From positions 62,001-126,000 of the forward strand of contig LLEY01000131.1 of the NCBI GenBank assembly GCA_001414485.1: a stretch of DNA of 64,000 nt, read 5' to 3'. Of the stretch, positions 47,386 to 59,340 are shown in pieces. Below the pieces are notes generated by a model, which had not been told where the DNA came from, ran no database searches, and saw only the letters and a program-made list of their open reading frames with translations. The translations under genes and the position numbers were made by a program. How positions within the stretch are numbered: the stretch's first letter is position 1; each line of letters starts with the position of its first letter. Source of the stretch: Calycina herbarum. Its lineage: Eukaryota; Ascomycota; Leotiomycetes; Helotiales; Pezizellaceae.

Positions 47386-50300
47386 TTTCACAAGAAGAGT
47401 AAGGAGCGAGGAGTCGGGCCTTCGAAGGGAGTTGGATACCACAATACTTTCAAGGCATCATTGTCAATATATAGGTTTGTGGTCATATACATTTCTCATT
47501 TCTCCCACTTACCCACCCATGTGTGGCATGCGACTTTGGCATGGGTTCTCTTTTTCTGTGCACGGCGAAACACATGGCTTTCGAAGCACATTCATCAAAA
47601 TAAACGTTACAATATCTCATCTTGCGTAGACTTGTCGTAGCGTGCTCAGTTTCCAACCACGTCCAAAACTCCGAGATACGCGCCAAGTCAGGGCTGGGAG
47701 GGAAAATGTGGGGTGTGGAATTCTTCTCCTTTGGGACAATGTCTTTGTGTGAGTCGTTCTAGATGTCTTGAGTGATGGTTCGGAACAATGTGTCACCCGG
47801 TTGGAGGCGTTCTTGTCATTGGTTGTGAGAGGAAATGACCTGGGTTTTATCGATATGGTGGAAGGAGATGGGGATGGGATCTCTATCTAATCTACGATAT
47901 TTCGCGAATCGGGAGCCGCCATCTTGTGATCGTGGATATTGGTAACTTTAATGCTCCTTCAAAATCAACCTCCCATTGAGGTTTCCGAGGACATTTTTTC
48001 TTTGTTTATTTGTTTATTTATGATGCATTCTCTAGTATTTTGCGCACGTAATCTATGTTTCTAGCTCTGTGGAAGGTATTCAATGTTCCACATGCCCACT
48101 CTTCTAGAAACATACAAGTACTTCCTTCGGCATTTGGACAACCACAAGATACAACCGATCGGGAGTTTATCTCTATCACACTTTATCACACGTACATGAA
48201 CCATTCATGGGGTTTGTGTTCATTGGAGGTGTTTGGTGGTGCAGATTTGATTATTCGACTCATTGGCTGGCAAAAGTGACCTTGTACCTCCATCATCGCA
48301 CTCTTTGGTACAGCACCTTCCTGTTTTGGGCTGTCATCTAGTGATTTGGACAACCTGATACTGTTTTGCTCTCACGGGATAGGGGGGTCATGTTTGTAGT
48401 TGGGGTGTATAAGAGGGGATTTTACCCCCGTGAGGATGGCGTAACGTTACTGATTTCTCTTTTTCATCTCGCAGTTTTTGGGGATGAGATTCTGGGGATG
48501 GGAGAACGAGGTCACGAGACCTCGCGTTAAAGAGCAGGAAGGGTATTTTGCTTTTTCTTATCGCGTTGCGTATTAAGGTCCATTCGATTGGTCTTGTTTC
48601 ATGCGGGGTAATAAAATTTACCCCTGAATATCTTTGTGTCCCTGGATTAGTATCGATCGTGGCCGTGGGTTGGTGAGCTGTGAGAGGCTCTGCTTTTGAT
48701 GAGATCTCATTTCCAATCTTCACTTTCTTGGGCCATTTTCGTGGTTTGTAATTGGTTTTCTTTTTACTCATCTCATTTTGTGTTCTCTTCTTCTTTTCTT
48801 TCCCAATTTCGATCGTGATTTGGCTTCTCGTCTTCTTGGTTTGGTGGTTGGGTGTTGGTAGTGGTCTTCTAGTATTTTCGGTAGTGGTTTCCTAACTCGG
48901 CGCTACATCCAGGTACGCGCTTTTAAAGTATTTCATGGGGGATGCAACGTTGAATCTTTCTTCCTTTCTTTGCTCTCCCATCCCTTGTCTGTGCTTTTGG
49001 TTTGTAATGCTCCCTTTTTGGGAGAGGGTAGTTCTCGATTCTAGTGCTTTTGGTGTCGATCTGATAAGCATTTCTTCTTGGTGTGGATGGAGTGTATGTT
49101 GTGTTACCCTCTTTGGGGGTAGATTGGGGTTTGGTTCCTAAGACGGAGTGTAGTTCCGAGTCGAGAGACATTGGAGGTGTATGTTTTTGGGCTGCTGGTA
49201 TTGTTACAGTTTACGAGGGCTGCAGATGTGGTGCATTGTAGTGCTATTTCACATGGAAAACGGGAGGTTGTTCTGCAATTCCATGCGAGGAGATGCGATA
49301 AGTGATTTTGAGGTTACTTGGTTGGTGGGTTAAGGTTGTGTCACTGTTTGAGTTCTTGATATCTTTGATATCTCTAATGTCGTTGGTATGTGTAAGTCGG
49401 CTTTGGGATGTTAGTCATTCCTTTTTTTTTGCATATTGATTTGTTCCGAAGGTAAGAGGTTCAATGTGTGCCTAATGGTCTCTGCTGCATTTATCTCACG
49501 ATGTCCCTGATGTTGGGTTGTTCATTTTGTTCTCGTTCAGTACTTGGGAATTTCTCCCATCCGCTCCACTTGGAAGGTTTGTATCTTCCATCTTCTATCT
49601 TCTTCGTTAGGTTTCCCAATTTCAAGTGAGACTGGTCATGCCATGGCGATTCCATTCTTCCACTGGTGGAAAGGATGAACACCGGGCAGGAGCGGCAGGA
49701 GCTATGCTTACTTTCTCTCTCGAGTTTCAATGTTACAATATCGTTGGGTGCTTGTTACCTCTGGTCGGAAATCAACGTTGAAGTCTTTTATCCATTCTCT
49801 CATTGCCGGGGTTTATGGGTGGGTGGGGTGATAATTGATGAGTTCTATTTCCCTGCGATGCTTTCCTTCTTATTGGCGTTTCGTGGTATCAATTCTCCGT
49901 GGTCATGATTATGTTCAAAATGTCGAGAAGGGAATCTTGAAACCGCAACGTTATTCAGTGGCTTGCTGCCTTTAAAAACATTTGGATGCGTGGGGCTGTG
50001 GGTTTCTATTACATGTTTTCTTCTTGAGTATCAATCGATTTTAATTATTTTAACAACTTTTCGTATCGAGCACCTGACTTGATTTTGCTGGGGGTGTTAT
50101 GTTACAATCCCCCAAATATTGTAAGATGTGTTAAGATGTATTGCATCCCAATTTCTCCTAGGATATTTGTTTTACTGATAGTTAGTTGCCTGTAATTCTT
50201 CGTTACTTGGACACGGGACATGTTATGGGTTTACTGGGGTTCTCAAAGTTCCTTCGTCGAATTTGCCATAGGCTGTTGGGGGTTTTTCCACCTCCCCATA

Positions 50301-50676
50301 GGGTGACTCCTGCTATTGAAATATGGAATGCCCATTACTTGTTACACAAGGCTAAATTATTTTAGCGGCTCCACGGGACCTACTTGCTTCGCGTTTCAAC
50401 TCCTCTTTCTCGCGTTGCTCATCTATTTCTACATTCATGTTGAGCAGTTACACTATCCAATACTCTTGGGGCTCCTTTTTGGTTTCTCAAGCTTGGTAGT
50501 GTTACTAGAAAGGAAATTCTTCTTCAGCCTAAATATACTGTGACGTAGATAATCTGCACCTCCGACGCGATGCAGGAGAACAAATATTCCGAATCTCAGT
50601 CTATTATATTATATCTAATGATTATACTGAGTCGTCTTACGATGGGATATTTCAAACATTTGTCTAGTTGATCGAA
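47386..50676. other. Gene desert of 3.3 kb, pyrimidine-rich on the plus strand
   Basis: No frame shows family resemblance or consistent exon structure. From about 48770 to 50100 the plus strand has many TTTCTT, TCTTCTT and TTGGT runs, as in long fungal 5' leaders, but no gene follows within 500 bp. It may hold a noncoding transcript or enhancer; the sequence alone does not decide. Confidence 0.35.
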
Positions 50677-51347
50677 ATGTATATCGCAAGATATATAGCA
50701 GCCGCTAGCTTTCTTAATCTCATAATTCCAACACTTGCAGTTGACTGCGAGTTTAAAACCATCCCCCACACACCAGCTGGAGTATTCAATGCATCTTCAT
50801 GTCTTGAAATCAATGGAGCTCTGGATACAGCATGGGAAATTATTCTTGACTTCCCAAAATACCCCGACTGGAATCCCTTCGTTCGGTAGGTTTAGTAGCC
50901 TCTCAAGAAACACGAACCTTCTAACAAAATAGTTCCCAATACGTGGTCGACACACTCGGCATCCCTCTCAAGAACCAAACTCCCTACGAAGGCTCCACCA
51001 TTATGATAAACTCCCAAGTTCCACCCCTCTCACCCCCCGTCAACGCCAGCTCGCCATCCAACCCACTTCACTCCACCACAAGTTATGAAAATATCACCGT
51101 TCTAGACACGGAATTACATCGTACGGCATGGAAATTGGTTATTGAGTTACCAGGCCAGGAATTGTTAAATGCGACGCATTGGCAAGCTTTTACGGACTTA
51201 GGCGGGGGAAAGGTTTTGTATGAGAGTTTGGAGATTTATTATGCGCCGTTGAGCTGGGTGCTCGATCTTCTTTGGGCGGAAGATTTGCAGAAAGGGTTTG
51301 ATGCGCAGGCTGAGGCACTGCGGGAGAGGGTTGAGGGGGGTTTGTGA
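50677..51347 (+). CDS. Secreted SRPBCC/START-like protein
   Basis: Exons 50677-50885 and 50933-51347 (47-nt intron, GTAGGT/TAG) give 207 residues. The ATG at 50677 opens a signal peptide (about residues 1-22, IARYIAAASFLNLIIPTLA). The mature part contains the helix-grip pattern ALDTAWEIILDFPKYPDWNPFVR, which is the start of polyketide-cyclase/SRPBCC ligand-binding folds, and ends in AFTDLGGGKVLYESLEIY and a helix. The fold binds hydrophobic ligands. A secreted form is less usual than the cytosolic one. N-glycosylation sites are present (NASS, NITV, NATH). Ligand and role are unknown. Its 3' end faces the convergent small secreted gene on the other strand. Confidence 0.8.
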
Positions 51348-51439
51348 GGGTGATTGGGGAAGGTGATAAGTATGTATTCCAATCCAGGGCTTGAATAAGG
51401 TGCGAAGACGTCAATTAGTACATACCCTTGCGAAGAACC

Positions 51440-51905
51440 AGAATAGTTGCTAAATAAATCAGCTCAAAGTAACTAGTAATGTAGAGGGGAAAAGGATTTC
51501 ATACCACACATAACCAACTGCCCCTCCCTCCCCAATCCAGTATGCGGTAGTTGAAGGGGTCAATATCCTACCACCATTGCACCAGTTGTTTATCCGCTGA
51601 AACAATCAGTCAGTATGGACTGCAACTTAATAAACCGAGATAAACATTACGGCATATGCTTGGTCAAAAGAACCGCGGTCCAAATAGTAACCGTCACAGA
51701 AGACTTGCCAATCAGCGCGCTTGAAGATATTATTTAGGTGAGTTGACCGCTTCGATACGGCCTTGATTTGAGTAGTGGGCTGGAGAATTGCTGTGTCGGA
51801 TCCCTCTGCGACACCGTAGACTCCTTTTGGTTGGTTGTCTGGAATTAGAAAGCCCGTTGTAGCTTTCGCTAAAGCCAGAGCGAGAATTGAGCTGATGAAA
51901 AGCAT
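51440..51905 (-). CDS. Small secreted protein with Kex2-type sites, 3' end uncertain
   Basis: Exon 1, 51905-51651, encodes a signal peptide (LFISSILALALAKATTGF), then a pro-region ending in SKRS and FKRA dibasic sites, then DWQVFCDGYYLDRGSFDQAYA. Exon 2, 51596-51505 (54-nt intron), gives RINNWCNGGRILTPSTTAYW and GAVGYV. A third exon starting at 51449 adds CNYSGSS; beyond about 51430 the frame continues but looks implausible, so the end is not settled. The mature peptide would have at least three Cys. The arrangement (signal peptide, KR-cut pro-region, short Cys-containing mature part) fits secreted fungal peptides of unknown function. I make no claim about activity. Confidence 0.62.
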
Positions 51906-52269
51906 CTTGGGAATGGTTTATCGAAAATTGTTTTTTGTTTGATATCGAAGGAAGAAGAAGGAGATGGATGCTTGTGTTGGAAGGAAATAGTAGAATCGTG
52001 GGAGAAGTACTTCGTTTATACTTTTCAATAGACCCTCAACACTATTTTGCCGCAGTACATGAGATAGAAGTCCACTCTTCCAATTTGCGTTTTCTTCGTA
52101 TGGTGTTTCAATTTTACTAACTTGCATTCAACTACAAGTGGAGAATTAAGTCGCTCTTCAACTACCTATCTAGTATTTTGTATCTCTTTGCACTGTAACG
52201 CGCACGAAAAGTGGATGTTTTCATGCCAGAAACAGTACTTTAGGTGGTTACCATGGCTCAGTGGACTCT

Positions 52270-52462
52270 GAAAGTGGCACCATTACTTCCCGCCATAATG
52301 AGTACCAACCCATAGCGAAAAACATTAAAAAATCTAAAGTCACGGGTATAGTTACCTGGTATCTTGCCCATCTGGTCATATCTTTGATATATTTCTCCAA
52401 TCAGTTGTTGTTACGTTTTTACGCTGTGTTTTTAGTAGGTCGCAAGTAATGGTGCCACTTTC
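52270..52462. mobile_element. Short element with perfect 19-bp inverted ends
   Basis: GAAAGTGGCACCATTACTT at 52270-52288 is repeated inverted and without mismatch at 52444-52462. The 193-bp unit has an AT-rich centre and no gene of its own. This is typical of a MITE or a hairpin-forming palindrome. No clear target duplication is seen, so mobility is inferred. Confidence 0.6.
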
Positions 52463-53246
52463 CGTGTAGATTGATTCCCTCGGAAAGTCTCCCTTTCCAC
52501 CCACTTTTGAGTGCACATTCTGAAAGCTACGTCTCTGCATTGGAAGGAATAGGCTTGAAAAAATTATTTATAGATGACAACGGGAAAACCTGGATGTTTG
52601 TATGAGTTTTAGAGGCCTATCCCGCTTACTTGTAGAAGTGGAAAACCACCCAGTCCGTCGATGAGGAGGGAGATGGGCACTATTAAGTGGCAATGACTCT
52701 AAGAGGTAATATCGTGGTGCACAGGTGGATGTTGTAATGCGCGGACGCAGAGGACGACAAAAGTGACAAGTTGGAACTGGCTGCCGTGGTAGAGTAGGGA
52801 AATCGCGACCGACAAGATTGAGCACACTCATTTCAGCATCTTCAGATAGCTCGCGTAATGCTTTGATTAGAGTATAAATCATTCCAGAGGAAAGTCGAAA
52901 TATTTTCTAGGATCATGCAGAGATCTCCTAACTGTTTTGGTACAAGAACATGCTACGGGCTTATTCACTTCAGCTTTGACGAGCCACTTGTTGGCTTATT
53001 TTGCTAGTGAATAATACCTAGAGCTTAACATTTAATCAATAAATACAAAAGGTCATGAATAAGCACTTTGGCGCCTTTCTCCAGCATAAATAATTATTCA
53101 AAGCTCCTTCAGCCTCCGTCGAACCTTTCCCCACAAGTTAATAACAACAATACTCATAACAAACTTCTCTCCTAACCTTGAATCTACCTCAATAAGAAGA
53201 CGAATCAACTTCAACACATCAATTCATCTACTCACCAAAAAACAAG

Positions 53247-53639
53247 ATGTGCAAAGTCACCCGCGAAGTGTTCTTCTGCAAACACCCAGACCTCAACCCC
53301 AAAATCGCCCACTGTGATCTCGTCCCTGTAAGCGAGCGAGGCCAACATCTCTGCCGTCGATCATGTCCAGCCTATGACTTGACAAGCACACACAAACACC
53401 GATACTGCAGCATTTGCTTGATGACAGCATCTCGAGCTGGCTATGAACCTTATCAACTTCCACCTAAGGGAATGGTTATGGAGTTGGGAGATATGACGGA
53501 AATCACCTTGAGAGGAGGAGCTAGTGAAAGAAGGAGAAGAAAAAGGGGGTTTTGGGACGATTCTGTTCTTTTTGGGGGTGCTGTTGTGAGAGCTTTTGCG
53601 AGTGTTGTTGCGAGTGTGCGGATTTTTGCAACTGAGTAG
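53247..53639 (+). CDS. Small Cys-rich protein, MCK type
   Basis: A 130-residue single-exon frame with a good start context (ACAAGATG). The N-terminal half MCKVTREVFFCKHPDLNPKI, then HCDLV, HLCRRSCPAYD and HRYCSICLMTA has Cys and His spaced as paired metal-binding knuckles, ending in a CxxC. The C-terminal half has a basic RRRRKR run and a hydrophobic end. Proteins opening with MC, an aromatic-hydrophobic stretch, Cys-x-His and a distal CxxC are common hypotheticals in filamentous ascomycetes, with no known role. Two more of similar style lie at 59341 and 60069. No signal peptide is seen. Upstream 53100-53240 is CA-rich, like a 5' leader. Confidence 0.68.
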   Translation: MCKVTREVFFCKHPDLNPKIAHCDLVPVSERGQHLCRRSCPAYDLTSTHKHRYCSICLMTASRAGYEPYQLPPKGMVMELGDMTEITLRGGASERRRRKRGFWDDSVLFGGAVVRAFASVVASVRIFATE

Positions 53640-54013
53640 AATAAGGACGGGAGTATTATATCACGTTTTGGTCAGAGGTTGTGGAAGAAGAATACAACTA
53701 GACTCTACACTTTTATATTTAGGATTCTGGCTTTCTATTTGCAGCCTAATATACAAGTCGACTAAACCTCCTCTGCTTGTCATATTGAATTCTTAGTTTT
53801 TGAGTGTCGTGATCTTGAAAGCCTACTCTACGTTCGCCCTTAGCTAGAATTAAAGTGGACCTGACTGTTGACTAGACTCAGCAAGAAAACTTAGCTGTTT
53901 ATTTTAGACAATCTAAAGCTAAACGTTCTAATACCAACATTCCACAAAATGCGCCCCTCCAGCTCCTTCGAAACTCCAAATCAATCTTCTCGATATTAAG
54001 AACCTATTAACCC
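53640..54013. other. Intergenic between convergent genes
   Basis: This short region separates the 3' ends of the small Cys-rich gene and the bZIP gene. No additional feature is seen. Confidence 0.4.
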
Positions 54014-54766
54014 TCAAACAAACAAAAACCACCACTTCTCCTTAAACCCCTCCTCCACAATCCAATCCCTCTCCTCCCACCCAATCCCCCCCTCCCTCAA
54101 ACTAAAAGTATCAACCGTAAACAAATCCCCCAAAAAGTCCTCCGCCGAAAAATAGTCACTCAAAGTAATCATCCGATCCCTCAATTTCGGAATAGGAAAG
54201 CGATCAATCCATTGGAAATGTACCGTCGTAAGTTGGGTTTCCGTGGGAACAAGCGAGGGAGGCGTGGAAGCTGTTGGTGGATTGGAAACTGAAATTGTAG
54301 AGGTGGAACATGGGAGAGAGAGGATTAAGCCGTTGGTGAACATGGCTTGGTAAATACCCATTTGTCCTTGTGAGCCTCTGGAGATTTTTAGGAGGGGCCC
54401 GAAGCCTAGGTATGGAGGGAAGGGGGGTTCTGAGAGAGACAGAGGGGATGTTGGGGGTGTGTGGGGTGCTGTGGGTGCGATTTGTTTTGGTCGTTTTTGG
54501 AGGGCTTGAGAGATGTTGGCTTTTGGTTTCTTGGTGGTTATGAGGGCTTTTGAGGTTGATATTTGAGTGGTATTTTTAGATTGATCCTTTTCTCTTTCTG
54601 CTAGTCTTTGGCCTGTCACATGATTGTCAGTTTCGAGTATTTCAAAGGTTGCCAGAGACTATTTACGACGTGCTCTTTGAGCTAATCTATCCTGTATCTT
54701 CTTTCTCTCCCGTGGATCAAGGACCCCATGCCATTCATCGTCTTTCTTTTCAGTTCGACGACCCAT
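54014..54766 (-). CDS. bZIP transcription factor with DUF3425
   Basis: Exons 54766-54667 and 54612-54014 with a 54-nt intron give 232 residues. The N-terminus DPRERKKIQDRLAQRARR, continued across the intron by QRLAERE, is a bZIP basic region. In the usual consensus (QNRLAQRAxR) the Asn contacts the DNA bases; here it is Asp (GAT for AAT). No leucine heptads follow, as in many DUF3425 proteins. The C-terminal block FQWIDRFPIPKLRDRMITL, AEDFLGDLF, GWEERDWIVEEGFKEKWWF is DUF3425. The middle is Pro/Ser/Thr-rich. The start is the first ATG, since upstream in-frame codons are TTG. Nuclear location is expected; targets are unknown. Confidence 0.85.
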
Positions 54767-55399
54767 TTCGAGATCACGTGGTAATATCTCAAGTCCGCAG
54801 GTTGCTGTTGTTACTTGAGTTCGAGAGGAGCCAAGGATTTGAATGTATGGCAAGTAGTTTGATTCGTTGGTTGATCTCCGGTATGTTTATATATATAAAA
54901 CCTTCGAGGAATCGTTCAAATCAAATCTAGAAATCTTGAGAGTTGGTTTACCAACTAGATATTCTTTCTCAACAACACCGATCTGTTGTTTCTGTTTGAA
55001 CAAGTATACAAATCCAAGACATTGATCATTGAAGAGCAAATGAATGCCTTGGAATCACAATGTTTTGATGACCCAGGATTGTTGATTTATCAGCTCGCAC
55101 TGCTGTAGCCAATCAGAAGAGGATCCTAATTTCTGACATTCCCCCACTTTTCTCTCTTGTCAGAATTTAGCGTAGAAATCGGACGCAGAGTTGTATCGAC
55201 AGTACAGATATCGTCGTTGAGCTGGGCAGAAACACGAGGCTAGTAAAGTGTTGAATTTGCTGCTCTAGTTTAACTCTTTGAGAAAGTGAGTTGTGAGGGT
55301 ATCCAAAATCCCATTCCCATCCGTCTGAAACTCCTGTTTTTACACCATACTAATATACGGCCATCGACACAATTAAAAAGAGAGAGAGAGAGAGAACAT
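54767..55399. other. Intergenic, bZIP promoter and 3' flank of the Zn2Cys6 gene
   Basis: No convincing frame is seen. An AG microsatellite (GAGAGAGAGAGAGAGAG) is at 55379-55395, immediately beside the stop codon of the Zn2Cys6 gene. Confidence 0.4.
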
Positions 55400-57885
55400 T
55401 TACCAAGTAGTCTCATTAGCCCAAGCAGGAAAAAGCCAAGCATCTGTCGACATGCCTAGACTGGTCAGTCCAGGAGTGCCATCAAGTTCCATTCCCCAAT
55501 CCTGCATCGCAAAGTCCAAATCTTGGGTTCCAATGCTACTGAAATCTCCCCCCAAACCCATCGACTCCTCCAGGACATTCTCTTGAGGCTTGGGCATTCT
55601 CTTTTCTAACGCTTCCATGCAAAACGTGATACTATTTTTCGCAGCTGAAATGATTCCTTCCTCGCTACCCCGTCCTTCTTCCATGGCATTGATGTGACCC
55701 AATGCAATACTGAACACTAAATGACCTTTGATGTTCGTTTCTCCGAGTTGGATTCTTCTCTCAGCCATTGCTATCGTTTCTTCGATGAGTTTGCGGACTT
55801 GGGTACGATAGATTCCGTTTTCACCCCAGCAAGAGGTGGGTGCTGGGTCGTCTTCGAGGGGAAGAATCATTTCCAGATAAATGACAACGGCAGCATGGAT
55901 AATGACTTCTTTCAAGAAGCCCCCGGAAACCAAGCGCAGTCGTGTGTAATCATCTTCTGGTACATCGCTTGTTGCAGGTGAACCGACTCGGGAATCTGGA
56001 TCAGGATGCGACATGATTGAGAGCGCAGATTCGACGTAGACCTTATGGCTATAGTAATACCGAGGATCAATTCGAGCTTTCAGAGCAAACGGACGGTGGA
56101 GTGCTAGGAGAAAACGCTGGGTAACCAGATCCAGAAACTTCCTTTGCAACGGAGGTATTTTTTGCCCTTGGTTCTCTGTAGACGTCTGGGTTGCCTGAGA
56201 TAGAAGATTGTGACTACTTTTCAAGGTTTTAGTAATGAGGGCACTGAGGCGTAGAATCTCATCATATGAAGGCTCGAAACGGAAATCATTGATGAGACGG
56301 CAAACTTCCAGACGTGTAGCAAAGGAAGATATCATCGCAAGCTGTATGGAAGTTTGCGTGAACACATTGCTAGGTTTGGAATCTGGCCCCGTTATCATTG
56401 ATTCTGTTATGTCTTCATCGTTGAGGTTTGCCGGAGGTTCCGTGTCGTAATCACCGGTTGAAATCAATGGTGACATCCCGGAATCGAGTGAAGATTGAAG
56501 ATTCAGTTCAAGAATAGTAGCCCAAAGTCGACGGCGTATTTCGGCGTGTAGGACGGAGATCCGCGGAATGTATCTTGGATCACGGTGGAAGCCCATTTGT
56601 ATGGCGGTTCGCACGACAGAACCAAGGTTGATCCACACCAAGTCTCCTGTGATGTTGTGGAGAGCTCGAGCCATGATGACTAGGCATTGAATTTGCATCA
56701 CTGGAGTGTGCAATCTTTTCTTTTCTCCTGGGGAGGCCAACCACGATTGTGCGGCATAAACCCATTGAATTGCATGAGCTCTGAACTCTTCGAATTCTGC
56801 ATCAGGACATTGATATACGCAAACACCAATTGACATTGTAAGGAGAACCTTGATAGTTGAGCTTAAGCTGGCTGTTTGCGGTGAGTTTAGAAATTGGGTA
56901 TATTCTTTCCGAAAGGAAGGGATATGAAGAATCCTGTAATTGGATTCATGTGTTCGCAAGTATCCCTCTATGAGACGCTCTAAATTCAAAGGTGTTAGTC
57001 AAAATCCCAAAACATATTTGTCTAAAACCCTAAAACCAAACTCAAAAACATGGGAATTGCGACGGATTGACTTACCAGCTACGTCACGTGGAGGAATTGT
57101 GTGTTTGAAAGTGGTTCCCCACAAAGTCCACTGTGGTGCTTGGGATGCTTTGATAGCTCTTGACATGAGCTTACACCTTTCGACGAGGGTATTCAGCTCT
57201 CGATCAGCCTCTTTGTCTTTGAGCGATATGTCCCCCGCGCCATCAGAGAACTCAAAGCACATCACCTTCCTTGCCTGATAAAGTCAATACTATTATGCAA
57301 AGAGAAGATTTGTATACTAACCTGAGCAAACGCTTGCATCCAATGACTTTGACCAAACCATCTTGTCTTTGAATAGTTCCCCCTTAGATCTCTTGCGGGT
57401 AGCTTTGGGAGAGTCGTTGAACCTGGCTCTTCGAGAGATGCAGACGCCAATAAAGACTCCAATTTCTGAACGCGGGCAACAAGGCCTTCCACATTCTGTG
57501 GGTTGGAATTTTGGCTGCTAGAAGTTGATTCTCTTGCCGGGCTGTTGGCTGATTCGTTGGAATGTCGGTAAGGGGATGGGGAGAAGACACCTTCCCCTAA
57601 TGTACTTTGAACATGTCCTGTCAATGTGGTCAGGTCAGGGCCATGGACAGATACTGAGGCCGGTTTAGACGTGGGGGCAGTTGCTACGTGATGCTTCCTT
57701 GCCGACAACCCCTCCGGACTATAGGTGCATGTCGAACTTTTTGATAGGGTACAAGGCCCGCACGGAATGGTACGGTCGCACTTGATCTTTTTCCTTCGGC
57801 ACTCAGCACATGAGAGAGCTGGGCGTCGCCTTTTTCGTTGGGTTGGGGCTCCTGCCACGGTCTCGGGTACCATATCGATATCCAT
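55400..57885 (-). CDS. Zn2Cys6 transcription factor with fungal-specific TF domain
   Basis: Exons 57885-57322, 57274-57076 and 56979-55400 (introns of 47 and 96 nt) give 780 residues. The binuclear zinc cluster is at the N-terminus: Cys26, 29, 36, 42, 45 and 53 in ALSCAECRRKKIKCDRTIPC, spacing C-x2-C-x6-C-x5-C-x2-C-x7-C, preceded by a basic RKRRR nuclear signal. After a Ser/Pro-rich linker comes a short coiled coil (VARVQKLESLLA) that would dimerise it. The large fungal_trans domain follows, with YLRTHESNYRILHIPSF, QMGFHRDP and RRRLWATILELNLQSSLDSGM. The ATG at 57885 is the first in frame. Sequence does not reveal the regulated pathway; no cluster of enzymes adjoins it. Confidence 0.94.
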
Positions 57886-59340
57886 GTACTGTCCCAACTC
57901 GGCAATTATGACTTTTTTGGGGGATTCGGAACACGGTAATCAAGAAACGAAAGGAGAATTAAAGGAAAAGACCGAACAAGACGGACTGGCTGTTATGTTG
58001 AAGGAGAATGCTAGTACAAAACAACTTACGTGCCTCTCAAGTGAGTTATCTCCGTCGGTCTTTTCGCTGATTTCATGTGAAGAGCAGGGGCACAGAAGAA
58101 AAATAACTCCGGAAACCGGTCGCTCTTCTGCTTACGCCCGTAATTAGTAAACCACGTGGGCTACACGTGATATTCCTTCAGAGAAACACACAACCAGCAG
58201 CTATTGAAGCCTGTGATAGAGAGTGTTTTGCAAGATATTGAAAAGGAGGAGTCGGTGTTCTTAAAGGGTTGATGTTGAAAGCAGAAGGAAATCTCGACAG
58301 GGAGTTCTAAGGTGATTACCTGATCGAGACAAGCGTAATCAGCCGTTCTTTCGCCCTGCCATCTTCGCCATCCGCGCTCTTGCTCCGGCTTGTTGAATAA
58401 GAAGTTGAGCTATTACTCCCATCATCCCATGAACTACCAGTTGCTCAGTTACTAATGTTTGCAAGCAGGCTAATCTAATACGAGATAGGCCATTACTTAA
58501 TCGAGCGGTCCAAAACTCGAACCAGAAACCCCTCGTTCACCTCGCGAAATTTGAAAGGATCGAGAGGTTGAGATTGAAATCACAGCAATAGCAGGAATCG
58601 ATGAGCTCCCGAGGGAATAACCCTATAGCGCAGTAGAGTTATATACCCCTGGTCAAAAGAGCCCCCGGCAGCAGCCGCTTGACAGATTGCTCTTGATTCT
58701 GACAATACACGGAGGCAACACGAATATTGAACAGGCTAGCAACTTGCAAGTCACAAAAGTGACGAATGAGTCTCTGGGCAATGGTTTATGCCTCAGTCCG
58801 GGTATATAAGGAGTAGCTCTCTCTTGTCATCTTTTCATTGAAAAACTTCAAGCCTTTTGCCATTCTTCTTGGTGGATTTTTAATAAGCATGCGCCCCAAC
58901 TCCCCTTCATTACATATCTCCCGCTTTTACCTGCTTTCCTTCTCAAGTAAACCATATTTTATCACCTCTGATTTTCCTCGTTCGGTTCATTTAACTTCCC
59001 TTGAAAACGCTTCGTCGTCTGTTCCGTCTGACAACACAAAGTGGTTGCGGGAGATGTCATGCGCCCTAAAATTGCCATGGGAACAACGACTTGCAAGGCT
59101 TCGTCTTGACCATAGGATATTTCTCTTGTGTTAAAACCCGAGGGAACAAAGCCACCAGGTAGTCCAGATTCTTCGATGCACGCCAGTGGCCATTCTCGGG
59201 TCGTGTCAACGAGAAATTCTCTGCAATACTAATTCTCACCTATTCTGAAGAGTTCACAAATGATCCCTTCTACATCTCATAATCTAAAAAGAGAAAAATA
59301 TCATATTACTTTTAGTTTGAACACTCCATCCCAACTTACC
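57886..59340. promoter_or_regulatory. Intergenic, Zn2Cys6 promoter side; plus-strand promoter-like site
   Basis: No supported gene. On the plus strand GGTATATAAGGAG at 58800-58812 is a good TATA box, followed by a C/T-rich leader and an ATG at 58889 opening 81 codons of no known family (MRPNSPSLHISRFYLL). I leave that frame unannotated as a gene but note the promoter-like arrangement. Confidence 0.35.

Noticed and set aside
48388..48771. Minus-strand frame of 127 codons in the gene desert
   Set aside because: No family resemblance, no exon partner, and the opposite strand has leader-like composition.
52568..52882. Minus-strand frame of 104 codons
   Set aside because: No ATG-supported structure or homology that I recognise; composition is explained by chance.
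57725..58147. Plus-strand frame of 140 codons
   Set aside because: Shadow of the Zn2Cys6 first exon on the opposite strand, running into its promoter.
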